Assembly (NCBI GenBank): GCA_904397865.1
Contig: CAJFOS010000017.1
Coordinates: forward strand, 1 to 64,000
Source: Candidatus Allochristensenella caecavium
GTDB lineage: Bacteria; Bacillota; Clostridia; Christensenellales; QAND01
Direction: 5' to 3'
Length of the DNA stretch: 64,000 nt
Position 1 is the stretch's first letter; every line of letters starts with the position of its first letter. Shown here piece by piece: positions 1 to 9,474 of this stretch. The translations under genes were made by a program, and so were the position numbers. The notes beneath the pieces were generated by a model. The model did not search any database and was not told the origin of the DNA. It saw only the letters and a program-made list of their open reading frames with translations.

Positions 1-945
1 AACATTGATGCCGTAGGTGGCGAATTTATCCACCGTCTTGTCGCTGAGGATGTATTTCATCCAGTTCGGCGTCAATACCGCCAGGCCTACGCCGTGGGTC
101 ATGTCGTACTGTGCGCTGAGCTGGTGCTCAATCGTATGCACGCTCCACTGGTTTTCCTTGCTCATGTTGATAAAACCGTTAATCGCCCAGGAGCTGGCCC
201 ACATCAGGTTGGCGCGCGCTTCGTAATTTTCCGGTTCCCTGACGGCAATCGGCCCGTAATGGATACAGGTTTTCATCAGCGCTTCGGCACAGCGGTCTTC
301 CATAAACGTGCCTTCTTCGGTGTTGAAATAGTTTTCCAGGATGTGCGAATAGATGTCCGCCGTGCCTGAAGCCGTCTGGTAGGCGGAAACGGTGTAGGTA
401 ATCGTCGGGTCCAGGATGGAGACCTTCGGCAGCATGGCCGGGTTGCCCACCACCAACTTCTGGCCGAGTTCCAGGTTGCTTATCACGCCGCCGCTGTCCA
501 TTTCCGAACCCGTGGCTGCCAGCGTCAGCACCGTAATCAGCGGAAGCACTTTGTCCGCTTCGATAATCGATGGGTCGCTGATAAAATCCCATGCATCGCC
601 GTCATAATTGGCCGCGTATGCAATCGCCTTGCTGCAGTCAATCGTGCTGCCGCCGCCCACGGCGACAATGACGTCCACGCCGTGTTCCTTGCACAGTGCG
701 CCGCCTTTTTGCACGCTCTGTACACGCGGGTTGGGTTCAATGCCAGCCAGTTCAACCCATTCAATCCCGTTGTCCTTGAAAATCTGAACCACCTGGTCAT
801 ACAGGCCGCTGCGTTTAATCGACGAACCGCCGTACGTCAACAGCGCCTTTTTGCCGTATTCCTTGACCGCCGCGCCCAGGTTCGTGATTTGCCCTTTGCC
901 AAAGTACACTTTGGTCGGGATGGAGTAACAGAAGTTTTGCATCAT
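1..945 (-). CDS. Iron-containing alcohol dehydrogenase (3' end outside window)
   Basis: NAD(P)H-dependent group III alcohol dehydrogenase, BdhA/YqhD-like, reducing aldehydes such as butyraldehyde to alcohols in the cytoplasm. About 315 residues are visible; families of this type are about 390 long, so the C-terminus lies beyond base 1. Seen in translation: an N-terminal PTKVYFGKG start, the nucleotide-binding AVGGGSTID motif near residue 95, and the metal-binding segment TADIFSHILE; the later histidines (HTIEHQLSAQYDMTHG) are also present. The start is the first of two ATGs, seven bases after GGAG. It is transcribed away from the macrodomain gene. The exact substrate cannot be read from sequence. 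Confidence 0.9.
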   Translation of the reverse strand, partial: MMQNFCYSIPTKVYFGKGQITNLGAAVKEYGKKALLTYGGSSIKRSGLYDQVVQIFKDNGIEWVELAGIEPNPRVQSVQKGGALCKEHGVDVIVAVGGGSTIDCSKAIAYAANYDGDAWDFISDPSIIEADKVLPLITVLTLAATGSEMDSGGVISNLELGQKLVVGNPAMLPKVSILDPTITYTVSAYQTASGTADIYSHILENYFNTEEGTFMEDRCAEALMKTCIHYGPIAVREPENYEARANLMWASSWAINGFINMSKENQWSVHTIEHQLSAQYDMTHGVGLAVLTPNWMKYILSDKTVDKFATYGINV

Positions 946-1131
946 TCACACACTCCTTTTCCAAGCTGCGTTTCCTTATTATTTCGGAAACGGAAATATA
1001 TATAGTATCATATCACACTTTCGTCCCGCTGTCCTGCGCTTTTTTTGTCGTCGGGCGCGGACGGCAGGTTTGCCGTCCGGCCAAGGGTGAGGTACAATGA
1101 AAAAAACGATGGAAGGGAAGCGCTGCGTATC

Positions 1132-1650
1132 ATGCAAATCGAACTCTTTGAAGGCGATATCACCCGTTTTGCCGCGGATGCCATCGTCAACGCCGCCAAT
1201 ACCAGCCTGCTGGACGGGGGTGGGGTGGATGGCGCGATTCACCGCGCCGCCGGGCCGGAACTTTTGGCCGAATGCCGTACGCTGCACGGCTGTGCCACCG
1301 GCCAGGCCAAACGTACCGGGGCCTATCGTCTGCCCGCGCGCTACGTCATCCATACGCCCGGCCCCATCTGGCACGGCGGCCATCAAAACGAGGCCGCGCT
1401 TTTGCAAAGCTGTTATACCCAATGCCTGCGCCTGGCGGATGATTCCGGCTGCCGGAGCATCGCCTTTCCCTCCATCAGTACCGGCGTGTACCGGTTTCCG
1501 TTGGATTTGGCCGCCCCCATTGCCATACAGACGCTAGCCGCCTTTTCCGGCGTCTGTCTGCAAAAAGCGACCATGGTCTGTTTCGATGCGGTCACCTATG
1601 CCGCCTATCAGCAGGCCGTACAGGCGCTTGACGACGCGCATGAAGCATAA
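1132..1650 (+). CDS. Macrodomain protein (MacroD/YmdB type)
   Basis: Probable O-acetyl-ADP-ribose deacetylase or ADP-ribosyl hydrolase, about 172 residues, a single macrodomain. Family motifs are visible: the ADP-ribose-binding GDIT and AIVNAAN segments, the GGGVDGAIH loop, and SISTGVYRFP, which binds the diphosphate. The ATG chosen follows GGAAGGG; an upstream in-frame ATG would add a 29-residue basic tail with no family similarity. It is a single gene between a divergent dehydrogenase and a convergent GNAT-VOC gene. A second, zinc-type macrodomain occurs at 25678-26454, so the genome has at least two ADP-ribose-processing proteins in this window. Confidence 0.92.
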   Translation: MQIELFEGDITRFAADAIVNAANTSLLDGGGVDGAIHRAAGPELLAECRTLHGCATGQAKRTGAYRLPARYVIHTPGPIWHGGHQNEAALLQSCYTQCLRLADDSGCRSIAFPSISTGVYRFPLDLAAPIAIQTLAAFSGVCLQKATMVCFDAVTYAAYQQAVQALDDAHEA

Positions 1651-1694
1651 TCTGTTGTTTGTTGAATGGGCCTGCGGTCTAGAATATCCGGCAT

Positions 1695-1729
1695 AAAAAA
1701 GAGCGACTGAATCCCAGACGCTCTTTTTT
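1695..1729. terminator. Bidirectional terminator
   Basis: An 11-bp stem AAAAAAGAGCG/CGCTCTTTTTT with A and T tracts on both sides, placed between the convergent macrodomain and GNAT-VOC genes. Confidence 0.85.
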
Positions 1730-1779
1730 ATATACCCGCTGCCGGCCAGGGAGACAGCTTTTCACCGCAGCTCGCTTTT

Positions 1780-2646
1780 TCAGCGCTCCTGAAAAAATTC
1801 GACGTGTTCGCCCAGCGGCCCGATACAAAAGGCAATCCGCGCTGGATAGGGAGGGTTGGACGGGATGACGATGTCCTTCGGTTCCGTCATGACGGTATAC
1901 CCCGCCGCGCGCACCGCTTCGATGCATCCGTCCACATCCTTTGTCGCAAAGGCCAGATGACGCAGTGGCCCCTGTACCGGTTCATCTGTGCCGGTACAAA
2001 AGATTTCCAGCATCCCGCTGCCCGTGTCCAACATCGTCCCCTCCGGCCATTGGCGTGCCACGGTCAATCCCAGCACGTCGGTATAAAAGTGGAGCGTACG
2101 TGCATATGCCTCTGTTCCCATGCATTTGAGCGCAATGTGGTGTATTCCGTCAATTCGTCCCATTGGACAACCCTCCGTTTTCATACATAGCTGTTTTTCC
2201 ATCACAAAATTCTCCAGCCGCACGCCCCCGCGCTCCACCGTTTGCGCCTGCAGCACGGCAAACCCGCGGCGCAGAAAAAATGGCCGTGCCGTCCGCGAAG
2301 CGTGCGTAACGACGCGCGGATTGCCGTTGCGGTGCGCGGTCTCCAGCAGCCGTTCCACCAGCGCCGTCGCCACGCCGCGCCCCTGGTGGGCCCGGTGGAC
2401 GTACAGGCAGTCCAACAGGCCTTGGCTGTCGATATTGCCGAACCCGATGATGTCCCCTCCCTCTTCGGCCACATAGGTGACCTGACCGGCCAGCATCTGC
2501 GCCCAGCGCGCCGCATCCGCCTGCCGGGGCGCCCAGGCGTCCAGCTGTTCGGGTGTATAATCGCGGGCGTTGACGGTGTGCACCGTGTCGTAAAACAATT
2601 GCATCACCTGCGCGCAGTCTGCCGGTTGATAACGCCGTATGTTCAT
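1780..2646 (-). CDS. GNAT acetyltransferase fused to VOC/glyoxalase domain
   Basis: One 288-residue reading frame holding two enzymes. Residues 1-155 form a YafP-like GNAT N-acetyltransferase: the acetyl-CoA motif HQGRGVATALVERLL is clear, followed by RRGF. Residues about 160-288 form a vicinal-oxygen-chelate (glyoxalase/lactoylglutathione-lyase-like) domain, with HHIALKC, FYTDVLGL, LRHLAFATKD and HVEFFQ carrying likely metal ligands (His, Glu). The join (about 153-165) contains a second Met, but the frame is unbroken. Start: ATG after AAGGAGCGACA. Substrates are unknown; a tolerance or detoxification role is an inference. Confidence 0.88.
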   Translation of the reverse strand: MNIRRYQPADCAQVMQLFYDTVHTVNARDYTPEQLDAWAPRQADAARWAQMLAGQVTYVAEEGGDIIGFGNIDSQGLLDCLYVHRAHQGRGVATALVERLLETAHRNGNPRVVTHASRTARPFFLRRGFAVLQAQTVERGGVRLENFVMEKQLCMKTEGCPMGRIDGIHHIALKCMGTEAYARTLHFYTDVLGLTVARQWPEGTMLDTGSGMLEIFCTGTDEPVQGPLRHLAFATKDVDGCIEAVRAAGYTVMTEPKDIVIPSNPPYPARIAFCIGPLGEHVEFFQER

Positions 2647-2665
2647 TGTCGCTCCTTTTATCTGA

Positions 2666-2693
2666 AAACGGGGAAGCGCGCGCCTCCCCGTTT
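2666..2693 (-). terminator. Stem-loop after the ECF/coaX operon start of GNAT-VOC
   Basis: A 9-bp stem AAACGGGGA/TCCCCGTTT lies just after the ECF S-component stop codon. The following U tract is weak, so termination may be partial and GNAT-VOC may be read through. Confidence 0.5.
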
Positions 2694-2701
2694 CAAGTGT
2701 C

Positions 2702-3325
2702 TTAGTTCAGGTTTTTATTCGCTGTCTTGTCGCGGCCCAGCGCCTTATACAGCGCTTTGGTAATCGCCGTACCGACTACCAGGCATACGCCCATTTCAAT
2801 CACGCTGTTGACGGTAATCATCCCAATCAGGAATTGCAGCACCGAAACGCCTTCGCCCGCCATGTTCAGCGCCGTGTCATAAAACAACACCCCGATGCCG
2901 CCGACGAAAAACACCGTGTTCAGCAACGCGCCGCTCAAACTGGCTGCGGCAAAGCTCAAAAGCCGCGTCTTGTCAACCCGATACAACGCCTTGAAGATAA
3001 GCGCGCTCAGCCAGCCCATCAAAATCCGCGGCACCATGCACAGCACCAGCGTGAAAAACCAGTTGGCTTGCAGCAGCGTTGCGCCGAGCACGCTCATCCC
3101 AAAACATTGGATGAAGCTGGTCAGCCCGAATACGCCGCCTAGCATCGCCCCTGCACCAGGGCCGAGCAAAATTGCCCCTACCACCACCGGAATCATGATG
3201 AACGTGATTTCCACCGGGCCCATCCGCAGATACCCCAGCGGCGTAAACGCCATCAAAATGATGATTGCCGTCAACAGCGCCATCTGCGTCAGATACCGGC
3301 TGTTGACCTTCCCGTTCTGTTTCAT
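2702..3325 (-). CDS. panT: ECF transporter S component, probably pantothenate (PanT-like)
   Basis: Substrate-binding membrane subunit (about 207 residues, six hydrophobic segments) of an energy-coupling-factor vitamin importer. Family signs: LTAIIILMAFTPLGYLRMGPVEITFIMIPV at the N-terminal helix region, the GAGAMLGGVFGLTSF helix, and an Asn/Gly-rich C-terminus. It follows coaX by 52 bases on the same strand, and this pairing with pantothenate kinase suggests pantothenate as the substrate. Start: ATG with GGAGG ten bases upstream; a longer upstream frame overlapping coaX is not supported. The ECF ATPases and T component are not in the window. Confidence 0.82.
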   Translation of the reverse strand: MKQNGKVNSRYLTQMALLTAIIILMAFTPLGYLRMGPVEITFIMIPVVVGAILLGPGAGAMLGGVFGLTSFIQCFGMSVLGATLLQANWFFTLVLCMVPRILMGWLSALIFKALYRVDKTRLLSFAAASLSGALLNTVFFVGGIGVLFYDTALNMAGEGVSVLQFLIGMITVNSVIEMGVCLVVGTAITKALYKALGRDKTANKNLN

Positions 3326-3377
3326 GTGTAAAAAACCTCCCGCTGCCGCCCGCGACGGGTGCGGCGCTTTTGTAGCG

Positions 3378-4148
3378 TCAGGCCTGGTTTTTGCGCCAGA
3401 TGTCCGCCAGCCCATACAGCGTCAGATGCGGCACCTGTTCACAAGGCGTATGAATATACGGCGCAATCGTCTGCGCCGCCCCGCCGGTGAGCAATACATG
3501 CGGCGGCATGCCCAGCGCCTGTGTAAACCGCGCCACCATGCCGTCAATCATGGCCGCCGTGCCGTAGATGGCGCCCGCCTTGATGGCTTCGCCCGTGTTG
3601 CGGCCCAATACGCCGTGTTTAGGCGCTTGCAGCGTCACGCCCGCCAGCTGTGCCGTGCACGACTTGAGCGCATCGAGGGAAATCTGCACGCCTGCGCAGA
3701 TAGCCGTCCCGGTCAGCGCTCCGCTTTCATCCACCACCGTAAACGTCGTCGCCGTGCCCAAATCCACCACCACGCAGGGAAGCGGCGCATGTCCGCACGC
3801 CCAGGCGGCGTTGGCCACCAGGTCGCTCCCCAGCTGGCGTGGCTGTTCGGTTTTGATGTTCACGCCGGTCTTTACGCCGGAGGAAAGGGATAGCACGTCC
3901 GTAATGCCCATCATCCGCAGCCCATCGAGCACCGCCTGCGTGGCCGCCGGCACCACCGAACCGACCACCGCCTGTGTGCACGCCGCCGCCTGTACGCCAA
4001 ATAAGCGGAACAATCCGCCTAATTCCATGGCAACCTGTGCGCCTGTCCGTCGCGTGTCGGTTGCAATCGGGGCGACCCATACCAGCTCGTCCCCGTCAAA
4101 ACCGCCCACGCTGATGTGGCTGTTTCCGATTTCCACTGCCAACAGCAT
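3378..4148 (-). CDS. coaX: Type III pantothenate kinase
   Basis: CoaX, 256 residues, phosphorylates pantothenate with ATP in the first committed step of CoA synthesis; it has the ASKHA (actin/hexokinase-like) fold and is feedback-insensitive in characterised members. Seen: the phosphate-binding MLLAVEIGNSHISVGGF start, the pantothenate-site GSDLVANAAWA segment, DLGTATTFTVVD, and the GAIYGTAAMIDGM and LTGGAA motifs. It lies in a likely operon between the DUF6512 gene and the ECF S component, linking vitamin uptake with its activation. Confidence 0.95.
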   Translation of the reverse strand: MLLAVEIGNSHISVGGFDGDELVWVAPIATDTRRTGAQVAMELGGLFRLFGVQAAACTQAVVGSVVPAATQAVLDGLRMMGITDVLSLSSGVKTGVNIKTEQPRQLGSDLVANAAWACGHAPLPCVVVDLGTATTFTVVDESGALTGTAICAGVQISLDALKSCTAQLAGVTLQAPKHGVLGRNTGEAIKAGAIYGTAAMIDGMVARFTQALGMPPHVLLTGGAAQTIAPYIHTPCEQVPHLTLYGLADIWRKNQA

Positions 4149-4226
4149 GCTGCTTTCCTCATTTCCGGCCTTTCGCCGCCGCTATTATACCGTGTCCGCG
4201 CCCAAAACGCCAGACCTTTAGTGCTT

Positions 4227-4730
4227 TTATGGGGAAACGAACAACCCGATGTTCGGTGGCATGAACGTGAATGCGAAAAATGCCGCCGCCCACAACGCCG
4301 TTGCCCCAATCAACGCTCCCCGCCAGCGGGCCAGGCCTACCCATCGCATCGCACGGCGCGCCACAATGAACGCGACGGCCACACTGACTACAAACGTTCC
4401 GATGTCCAGCGCCAGCAAATGGAACCCGAGTATCCCCGTATAGGTATAAAACACAACCGGAATACACACACAGCCCGCCAGATTTCCCGCCAGAAACGCC
4501 GCTGTTGCCGCCGGCTCCCGCCCATGCGTGCGCACCGCGCGCCATCCGGTGTATAACAGCATCGGAAAAAACAGCAGTTTGATGTGTTCCCAGGTCGATT
4601 CGTTTACCGCACAGAACAGCCCAACCACCGGGTTGTTCCCGCTCCACTCGTATACAAAATGCGCCAGCGTACCCATCGCGCATACCAGGATAGCCCCGGC
4701 GATATGCAGGGCCGTCTGTTTCCGTAGCAT
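4227..4730 (-). CDS. DUF6512-like integral membrane protein
   Basis: A 167-residue protein with about five hydrophobic helices and a conserved-looking VNESTWEHIKLLFFPML segment typical of the DUF6512 family in Clostridia. Function is unknown. It lies 78 bases upstream of coaX on the same strand and may share its transcript. No catalytic motif can be seen. Confidence 0.75.
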   Translation of the reverse strand: MLRKQTALHIAGAILVCAMGTLAHFVYEWSGNNPVVGLFCAVNESTWEHIKLLFFPMLLYTGWRAVRTHGREPAATAAFLAGNLAGCVCIPVVFYTYTGILGFHLLALDIGTFVVSVAVAFIVARRAMRWVGLARWRGALIGATALWAAAFFAFTFMPPNIGLFVSP

Positions 4731-4780
4731 CCTCGTTCACCTCTGGCCTAGTGTACGTTCGTGCCGCATGCCCTATACGC

Positions 4781-4813
4781 AAAAAAACCACCCGTCATTG
4801 AGGCGGATGGTTT
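4781..4813 (-). terminator. Terminator of the zinc-ribbon paralogue cluster
   Basis: An imperfect stem AAACCATCCG/CGGGTGGTTT on the minus strand, followed by a run of T, downstream of the stop at 4830. Confidence 0.7.
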
Positions 4814-4829
4814 CGTTGGGCGGCCGGCT

Positions 4830-5912
4830 TCATATCCCTTTGTCTTCCAGCTCCACCGGCGTGCCGCAGCGGCTGCAAAAACGGTCCGCCGGCACCAGCG
4901 GTTTGCCGCATGTTCGGCAGAGCCGCGGCGTCTCTTCTGACGAGGGGCTGGGCGCAGAAGGTTGCCTGTGCGCAGGCGGTGTGGCTGCACGCGTTTGTCT
5001 CCGCGGCTGCGCAGTGATAGGGGGCAATTCGCGACGCAGCTGTTCCATGCGCGCCTGCCGGCGGCGGTGCTGCATCCAGATGCGCAGGCCCACGATACCG
5101 TATCCAATCAATAGGCCCGCAGGCACGCCATAGATGATAAGAAAGATGAAAATATTGGTAAATCCTGCGCCCGCTCCATCGTCTTGCGCCGTGGGCATAG
5201 GCGTTGCAGGCGGCGCGCTGGGCAACGGCGTTCCCGCCAAGGCCTGCCAAGCCTGTTCGTCCATCCACTGCGCGCTCCAGCGGCAATCGTCCAGCGTGGG
5301 GAAGTACACGGCGGGCGTCTGTGCCTGCAGGGAATAGAGCACATGGGAAATCGGGTCGCCGGCATACGTTTGGTCGAATAGGAAAATCAGTACCATCAAC
5401 CGCCCCTTTACATAGCCGTAGGCAATCTCCGTATGCCCAAGGTTGCCGTTGGTGCCGGCGGTGCGCGCGAACAAACCGCTGGGGAACCGCTGGCTGCCCG
5501 TTTCATGGAGCGGCTGGTCAAACGTGCTGTCCAGTCCGATGGCCTGCAAAAATGCAGCGTCCGGCTCGCTTGCGCCGCTGTTGACGTAAGCGTTGGCCGT
5601 TTGTTCGTCCATTTCAATCTGCCGCAGGAACAAGCGGTTGCCCTGCCCGTCCTGCGCCGCCATGGTGAACCCCAGCCCCTCGGCGGAGGTCATCGTGCCG
5701 TCGGGCAGGCGTACGCGTGCCTGCTGGGAATCATCCTCCGTTTCCCATAGGGACGTCCATCCGTCCGGCAGTTCCAGCGTATATCCGTAGCGCTGGCTGC
5801 TCACCGTGTCCGCGGCAAGGGCCGTTTGTACAGGTAGCCAGCCCACAAGGGCCAGAATGGTCAGCCCCCAGCTTCCGCGCCGGATGCGCATTCGGTTGGT
5901 TTGCCGCCTCAC
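4830..5912 (-). CDS. Secreted PsbP-like domain protein with C-terminal zinc ribbon (paralogue 1)
   Basis: About 360 residues. Layout: signal peptide (to about AALAADTV), an extracellular domain beginning RYGYTLELPDGW that resembles PsbP/Mog1-like folds, a proline-rich linker, one membrane helix (about 245-268), then a cytoplasmic basic tail ending in a double-CxxC zinc ribbon (CRTCGKPL...CSRCGTPV). Start is GTG at 5912, eight bases after GGAGG; it overlaps the upstream gene's stop as GTGA, so the two are translationally coupled. It is one of four related proteins in the window (5909, 7008, 38040). Function unknown; an envelope sensor or signal-transducing role is inference. Confidence 0.82.
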   Translation of the reverse strand: MRRQTNRMRIRRGSWGLTILALVGWLPVQTALAADTVSSQRYGYTLELPDGWTSLWETEDDSQQARVRLPDGTMTSAEGLGFTMAAQDGQGNRLFLRQIEMDEQTANAYVNSGASEPDAAFLQAIGLDSTFDQPLHETGSQRFPSGLFARTAGTNGNLGHTEIAYGYVKGRLMVLIFLFDQTYAGDPISHVLYSLQAQTPAVYFPTLDDCRWSAQWMDEQAWQALAGTPLPSAPPATPMPTAQDDGAGAGFTNIFIFLIIYGVPAGLLIGYGIVGLRIWMQHRRRQARMEQLRRELPPITAQPRRQTRAATPPAHRQPSAPSPSSEETPRLCRTCGKPLVPADRFCSRCGTPVELEDKGI

Positions 5913-6808
5913 ATTCGCGTCCTCCTTCCGGCGTTCTGCGCATCCGGCGGATAGGGCTGCCTGTCTTGTGCCATCCGACGATAGCGGCGGCGCCGCCAAA
6001 CCACTACCTGGATAATGCCCGTGCATGCGAAAATTGCCAAAAAGGGAAGCAGCACTACCGCCGTGTTCTTGGATGCTTTCGGCCTGGAATTGGATTCCAT
6101 GCCCAGCATGGTGTACCATTGCCGTCCGGTTATCGAACGGGTGACACGGATGCTTGCATATACAGAAGGAAAGGAAAAGGCGCATGGTTGGGCTTGAATG
6201 GACGCCAACAGTGATTGAAGCATCGGGATATCCGCCTGCTTGGCAGGCAAATAGAGCACCAGGATTTCCCGGTCGGTTAAGATGGCGCTGGCGATAAACA
6301 TCTGGGGAAATACATTTTCTTCCGCCGTCCGAAGCCGCTGAATCATAAAATCATATCCTTGCGGGGTGGTATACGCAAAGGGAATCCCATTTTCTGTGAC
6401 GCTCCAATCCAGCGCCTGCCAGCGCAGCAATTCTCCCGGCATTTGTACATAAGGTTGACTCGTAACGGTGTCCGGCTCCAATCGGACCTGGCGGAAAATC
6501 AACAGGCTTCCGTCCTCATGTTTGGCGGCCGCGCATACCCCCAGCTCTTCCCATGTCACCTGTGTTTGGTCCGGGTTTGAATTCGGGCCGATGGAATCAA
6601 GGGGAATGCCCTGCAGGACGAAAACGGATTCGTCCTGGAAATAGTTGTGCCAGCCGTCCGGCCAGAGCAGCGAGAATCCGTAGCGTTCACTTTCGATGCG
6701 CTGCCCGTCCTGCGCCGCATGCCCATCGGTTGCCGGACTGAACCCCAGCAACACTATCGCTGTAGCCAGCAACGCCGCGCCCCGTCTCCATTTCATTTTG
6801 CGATGCAT
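5909..6808 (-). CDS. Secreted PsbP-like domain protein lacking the zinc ribbon (paralogue 2)
   Basis: About 299 residues: signal peptide, a PsbP-like extracellular domain (ESERYGFSLLWPDGWHNYF), a membrane helix near residue 255-278 (VVLLPFLAIFACTGIIQVVVW) and a short arginine-rich cytoplasmic tail. Unlike its neighbours it ends before a zinc ribbon. Its stop overlaps the next gene's GTG start by four bases, so the downstream partner may supply the ribbon. The start is uncertain: ATG at 6808 follows GGGGGA, but ATG at 6826 or 6796 is possible. Confidence 0.75.
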   Translation of the reverse strand: MHRKMKWRRGAALLATAIVLLGFSPATDGHAAQDGQRIESERYGFSLLWPDGWHNYFQDESVFVLQGIPLDSIGPNSNPDQTQVTWEELGVCAAAKHEDGSLLIFRQVRLEPDTVTSQPYVQMPGELLRWQALDWSVTENGIPFAYTTPQGYDFMIQRLRTAEENVFPQMFIASAILTDREILVLYLPAKQADIPMLQSLLASIQAQPCAFSFPSVYASIRVTRSITGRQWYTMLGMESNSRPKASKNTAVVLLPFLAIFACTGIIQVVVWRRRRYRRMAQDRQPYPPDAQNAGRRTRM

Positions 6809-6954
6809 CCAATCCCCCACAATCATGAATGTCTTATTTTTATAGCATACCATATCCGCCTCGTTTTCCATACGGGATTTTCCTCGTTTTCCTGTTTTTT
6901 GTATATGTTATGCTACGATAAATGTCCATACGGGTTGGATGAATGATGGATAAG

Positions 6955-6984
6955 AAAAGGCAGGCGTGGTCATCCACGCCTGCC
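6955..6984 (-). terminator. Terminator after paralogue 3
   Basis: An 11-bp perfect stem GGCAGGCGTGG/CCACGCCTGCC with a four-base loop, followed on the minus strand by TTTTCTTAT. Confidence 0.85.
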
Positions 6985-7007
6985 TGCGCTCTGTCAATGG
7001 AAAAGGG

Positions 7008-7985
7008 TCAGGGCTGTAATTTTGCCCCGCAATGCGCACAGAAAGCCTGCCCGGGTTCGTGTTTGGCACCGCATTGTGGGCAGAAGCGCCGCTGGCCGTC
7101 CGGTTGCGGGGCTTCCGTCTGCACCGGTATCTGCGCGGCGTTGGTCGAGGGGGCCGCTTGCGCCGGGTCATCTGGCGTAAACGGCGCAGAGTCGTTCGTC
7201 TGGTTCTTTTTGCGCTTGCTGTACAGCAAGCCTCCCGCCACGGCCGCAATCGCCAGCACGCCGACCACAATCCCTACCACCAGCCAGATGGTTCCTGCGT
7301 TGGAATCGGGTTTACCCAGCGCGCCCCAGTCAATGTTGCCGCCGCCCAGGTTCTGGCTCCCCAGCCGGGCCAAATCCGTCATGGAAGGGAAATCAAAGGT
7401 CGCTTCCGTCAATACCAACGTGTCCAAAACGGCTTCGAAGTCCGCCTTGGCTTGAGAAAGCGTGCCGATGCCGCTCGGCACATATACCAGCATCGCCAGC
7501 CGTTGCTGCGTGCTGCCCATCGCCATCACCATTTGTTGGACCGCACTGCGTTGTGCCATCTCCGCTGAAAAAACGACGTAAGTAGTCTGCGCATTGGTAT
7601 AGGAATCGACATCGCCGTCGAGTTTGTAGTCCTGCCCCAGCCCAAGGTGAAGGCCGGCTTGAAAGATATCGGAATCTGGGTCAATATAGGAACCGGACAG
7701 CCCGCTTTCATCCGCAAACTGCATCAGCATCAGCATGCCGCCGTCCGCTGAAACCGCCATGAATGAAAGCCCCATATCCTCCATTGTCATTCCGTCTGAA
7801 ATTTCCATGGAACCAAAACCGCCTTGGTCGGCGGTATAGCCGGTCCAGCCGTCCGGCAATGAGACGGAAAAGCCATAGCGTGTACTGCGGAGCGTCTGCG
7901 AGGCCGCCACAGCCGTTGCGCTGCATGCCCCTATGCACAGCAATGCGCCCAGCATTATGGCCGCTATACGCGAAGAACATTTCAT
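7008..7985 (-). CDS. Secreted PsbP-like domain protein with C-terminal zinc ribbon (paralogue 3)
   Basis: About 325 residues: signal peptide with a possible lipobox (LCIGAC), extracellular PsbP-like domain (STRYGFSVSLPDGWTGY), an Asn/Gly linker, a membrane helix (about 235-258, IWLVVGIVVGVLAIAAVAGGLL), and a cytoplasmic tail ending in a double-CxxC ribbon (CPQCGAKHEPGQAFCAHCGA). Start: ATG six bases after GGAGGG. It lies 199 bases upstream of paralogue 2 on the same strand but has its own terminator, so it is a separate transcript divergent from gap. Function unknown. Confidence 0.82.
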   Translation of the reverse strand: MKCSSRIAAIMLGALLCIGACSATAVAASQTLRSTRYGFSVSLPDGWTGYTADQGGFGSMEISDGMTMEDMGLSFMAVSADGGMLMLMQFADESGLSGSYIDPDSDIFQAGLHLGLGQDYKLDGDVDSYTNAQTTYVVFSAEMAQRSAVQQMVMAMGSTQQRLAMLVYVPSGIGTLSQAKADFEAVLDTLVLTEATFDFPSMTDLARLGSQNLGGGNIDWGALGKPDSNAGTIWLVVGIVVGVLAIAAVAGGLLYSKRKKNQTNDSAPFTPDDPAQAAPSTNAAQIPVQTEAPQPDGQRRFCPQCGAKHEPGQAFCAHCGAKLQP

Positions 7986-8120
7986 TTGGGTCCCTCCTTT
8001 TTTTGCATTGTAACACACAATCGCCGCAGCGTTCACGCAATTTCGCTGTCCGCGCCCGCCCAGGCCGGAAAAACCACCGAAAAACCGGAAAAATCGCCCA
8101 GATTGACAAAATCTTAACAA

Positions 8121-8157
8121 TGCAAGTCTTGCACATTGGGAAAAAATGCGCTAAGAT
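8121..8157 (+). promoter_or_regulatory. gap promoter with overlapping palindrome
   Basis: -35 TTGCAC (8129-8134), 17-base spacer, -10 TAAGAT (8152-8157), about 67 bases before the gap start. A perfect inverted repeat TGCAAG-T-CTTGCA (8121-8133) overlaps the -35 box and could be a repressor operator. Confidence 0.7.
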
Positions 8158-8200
8158 AAATGCGAATCAAAATCGAACGTTTAGGTTTACCCTATTCTGA

Positions 8201-9235
<1,035 letters not shown>

Positions 9236-9240
9236 TCGCC

Positions 9241-9467
9241 TCAATACGTAAAACAAAGCGTCCGGTGTTAAACCGGACGCTTTTTGTTTTGGGGTTCTTC
9301 TGGGATATACAATACAGGATAGCTCTTTGAAGAGGAACGTAGATAAGGGCTTGAAGAATGGGTATGTATCAGGAAGATGTGACAGGGTGATGCCCGGCGA
9401 CATACACGCGCGTTTTAAATCGGATGGGGATAGCTTTTCGGAATCCGATTCTTATTCAATACGTAAA
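9241..9467. repeat. 12-bp direct repeat TCAATACGTAAA
   Basis: The same 12 bases occur at 9241-9252, directly after gap, and at 9456-9467, upstream of the tRNA-Arg terminator. They flank about 200 bases with no gene. It may be a chance repeat or a trace of an old duplication or insertion. Confidence 0.4.
9255..9290 (+). terminator. gap terminator
   Basis: A 12-bp stem AAAGCGTCCGGT/ACCGGACGCTTT with a five-base loop and a T-rich tail. Confidence 0.95.
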
Positions 9468-9474
9468 GCCGTTA

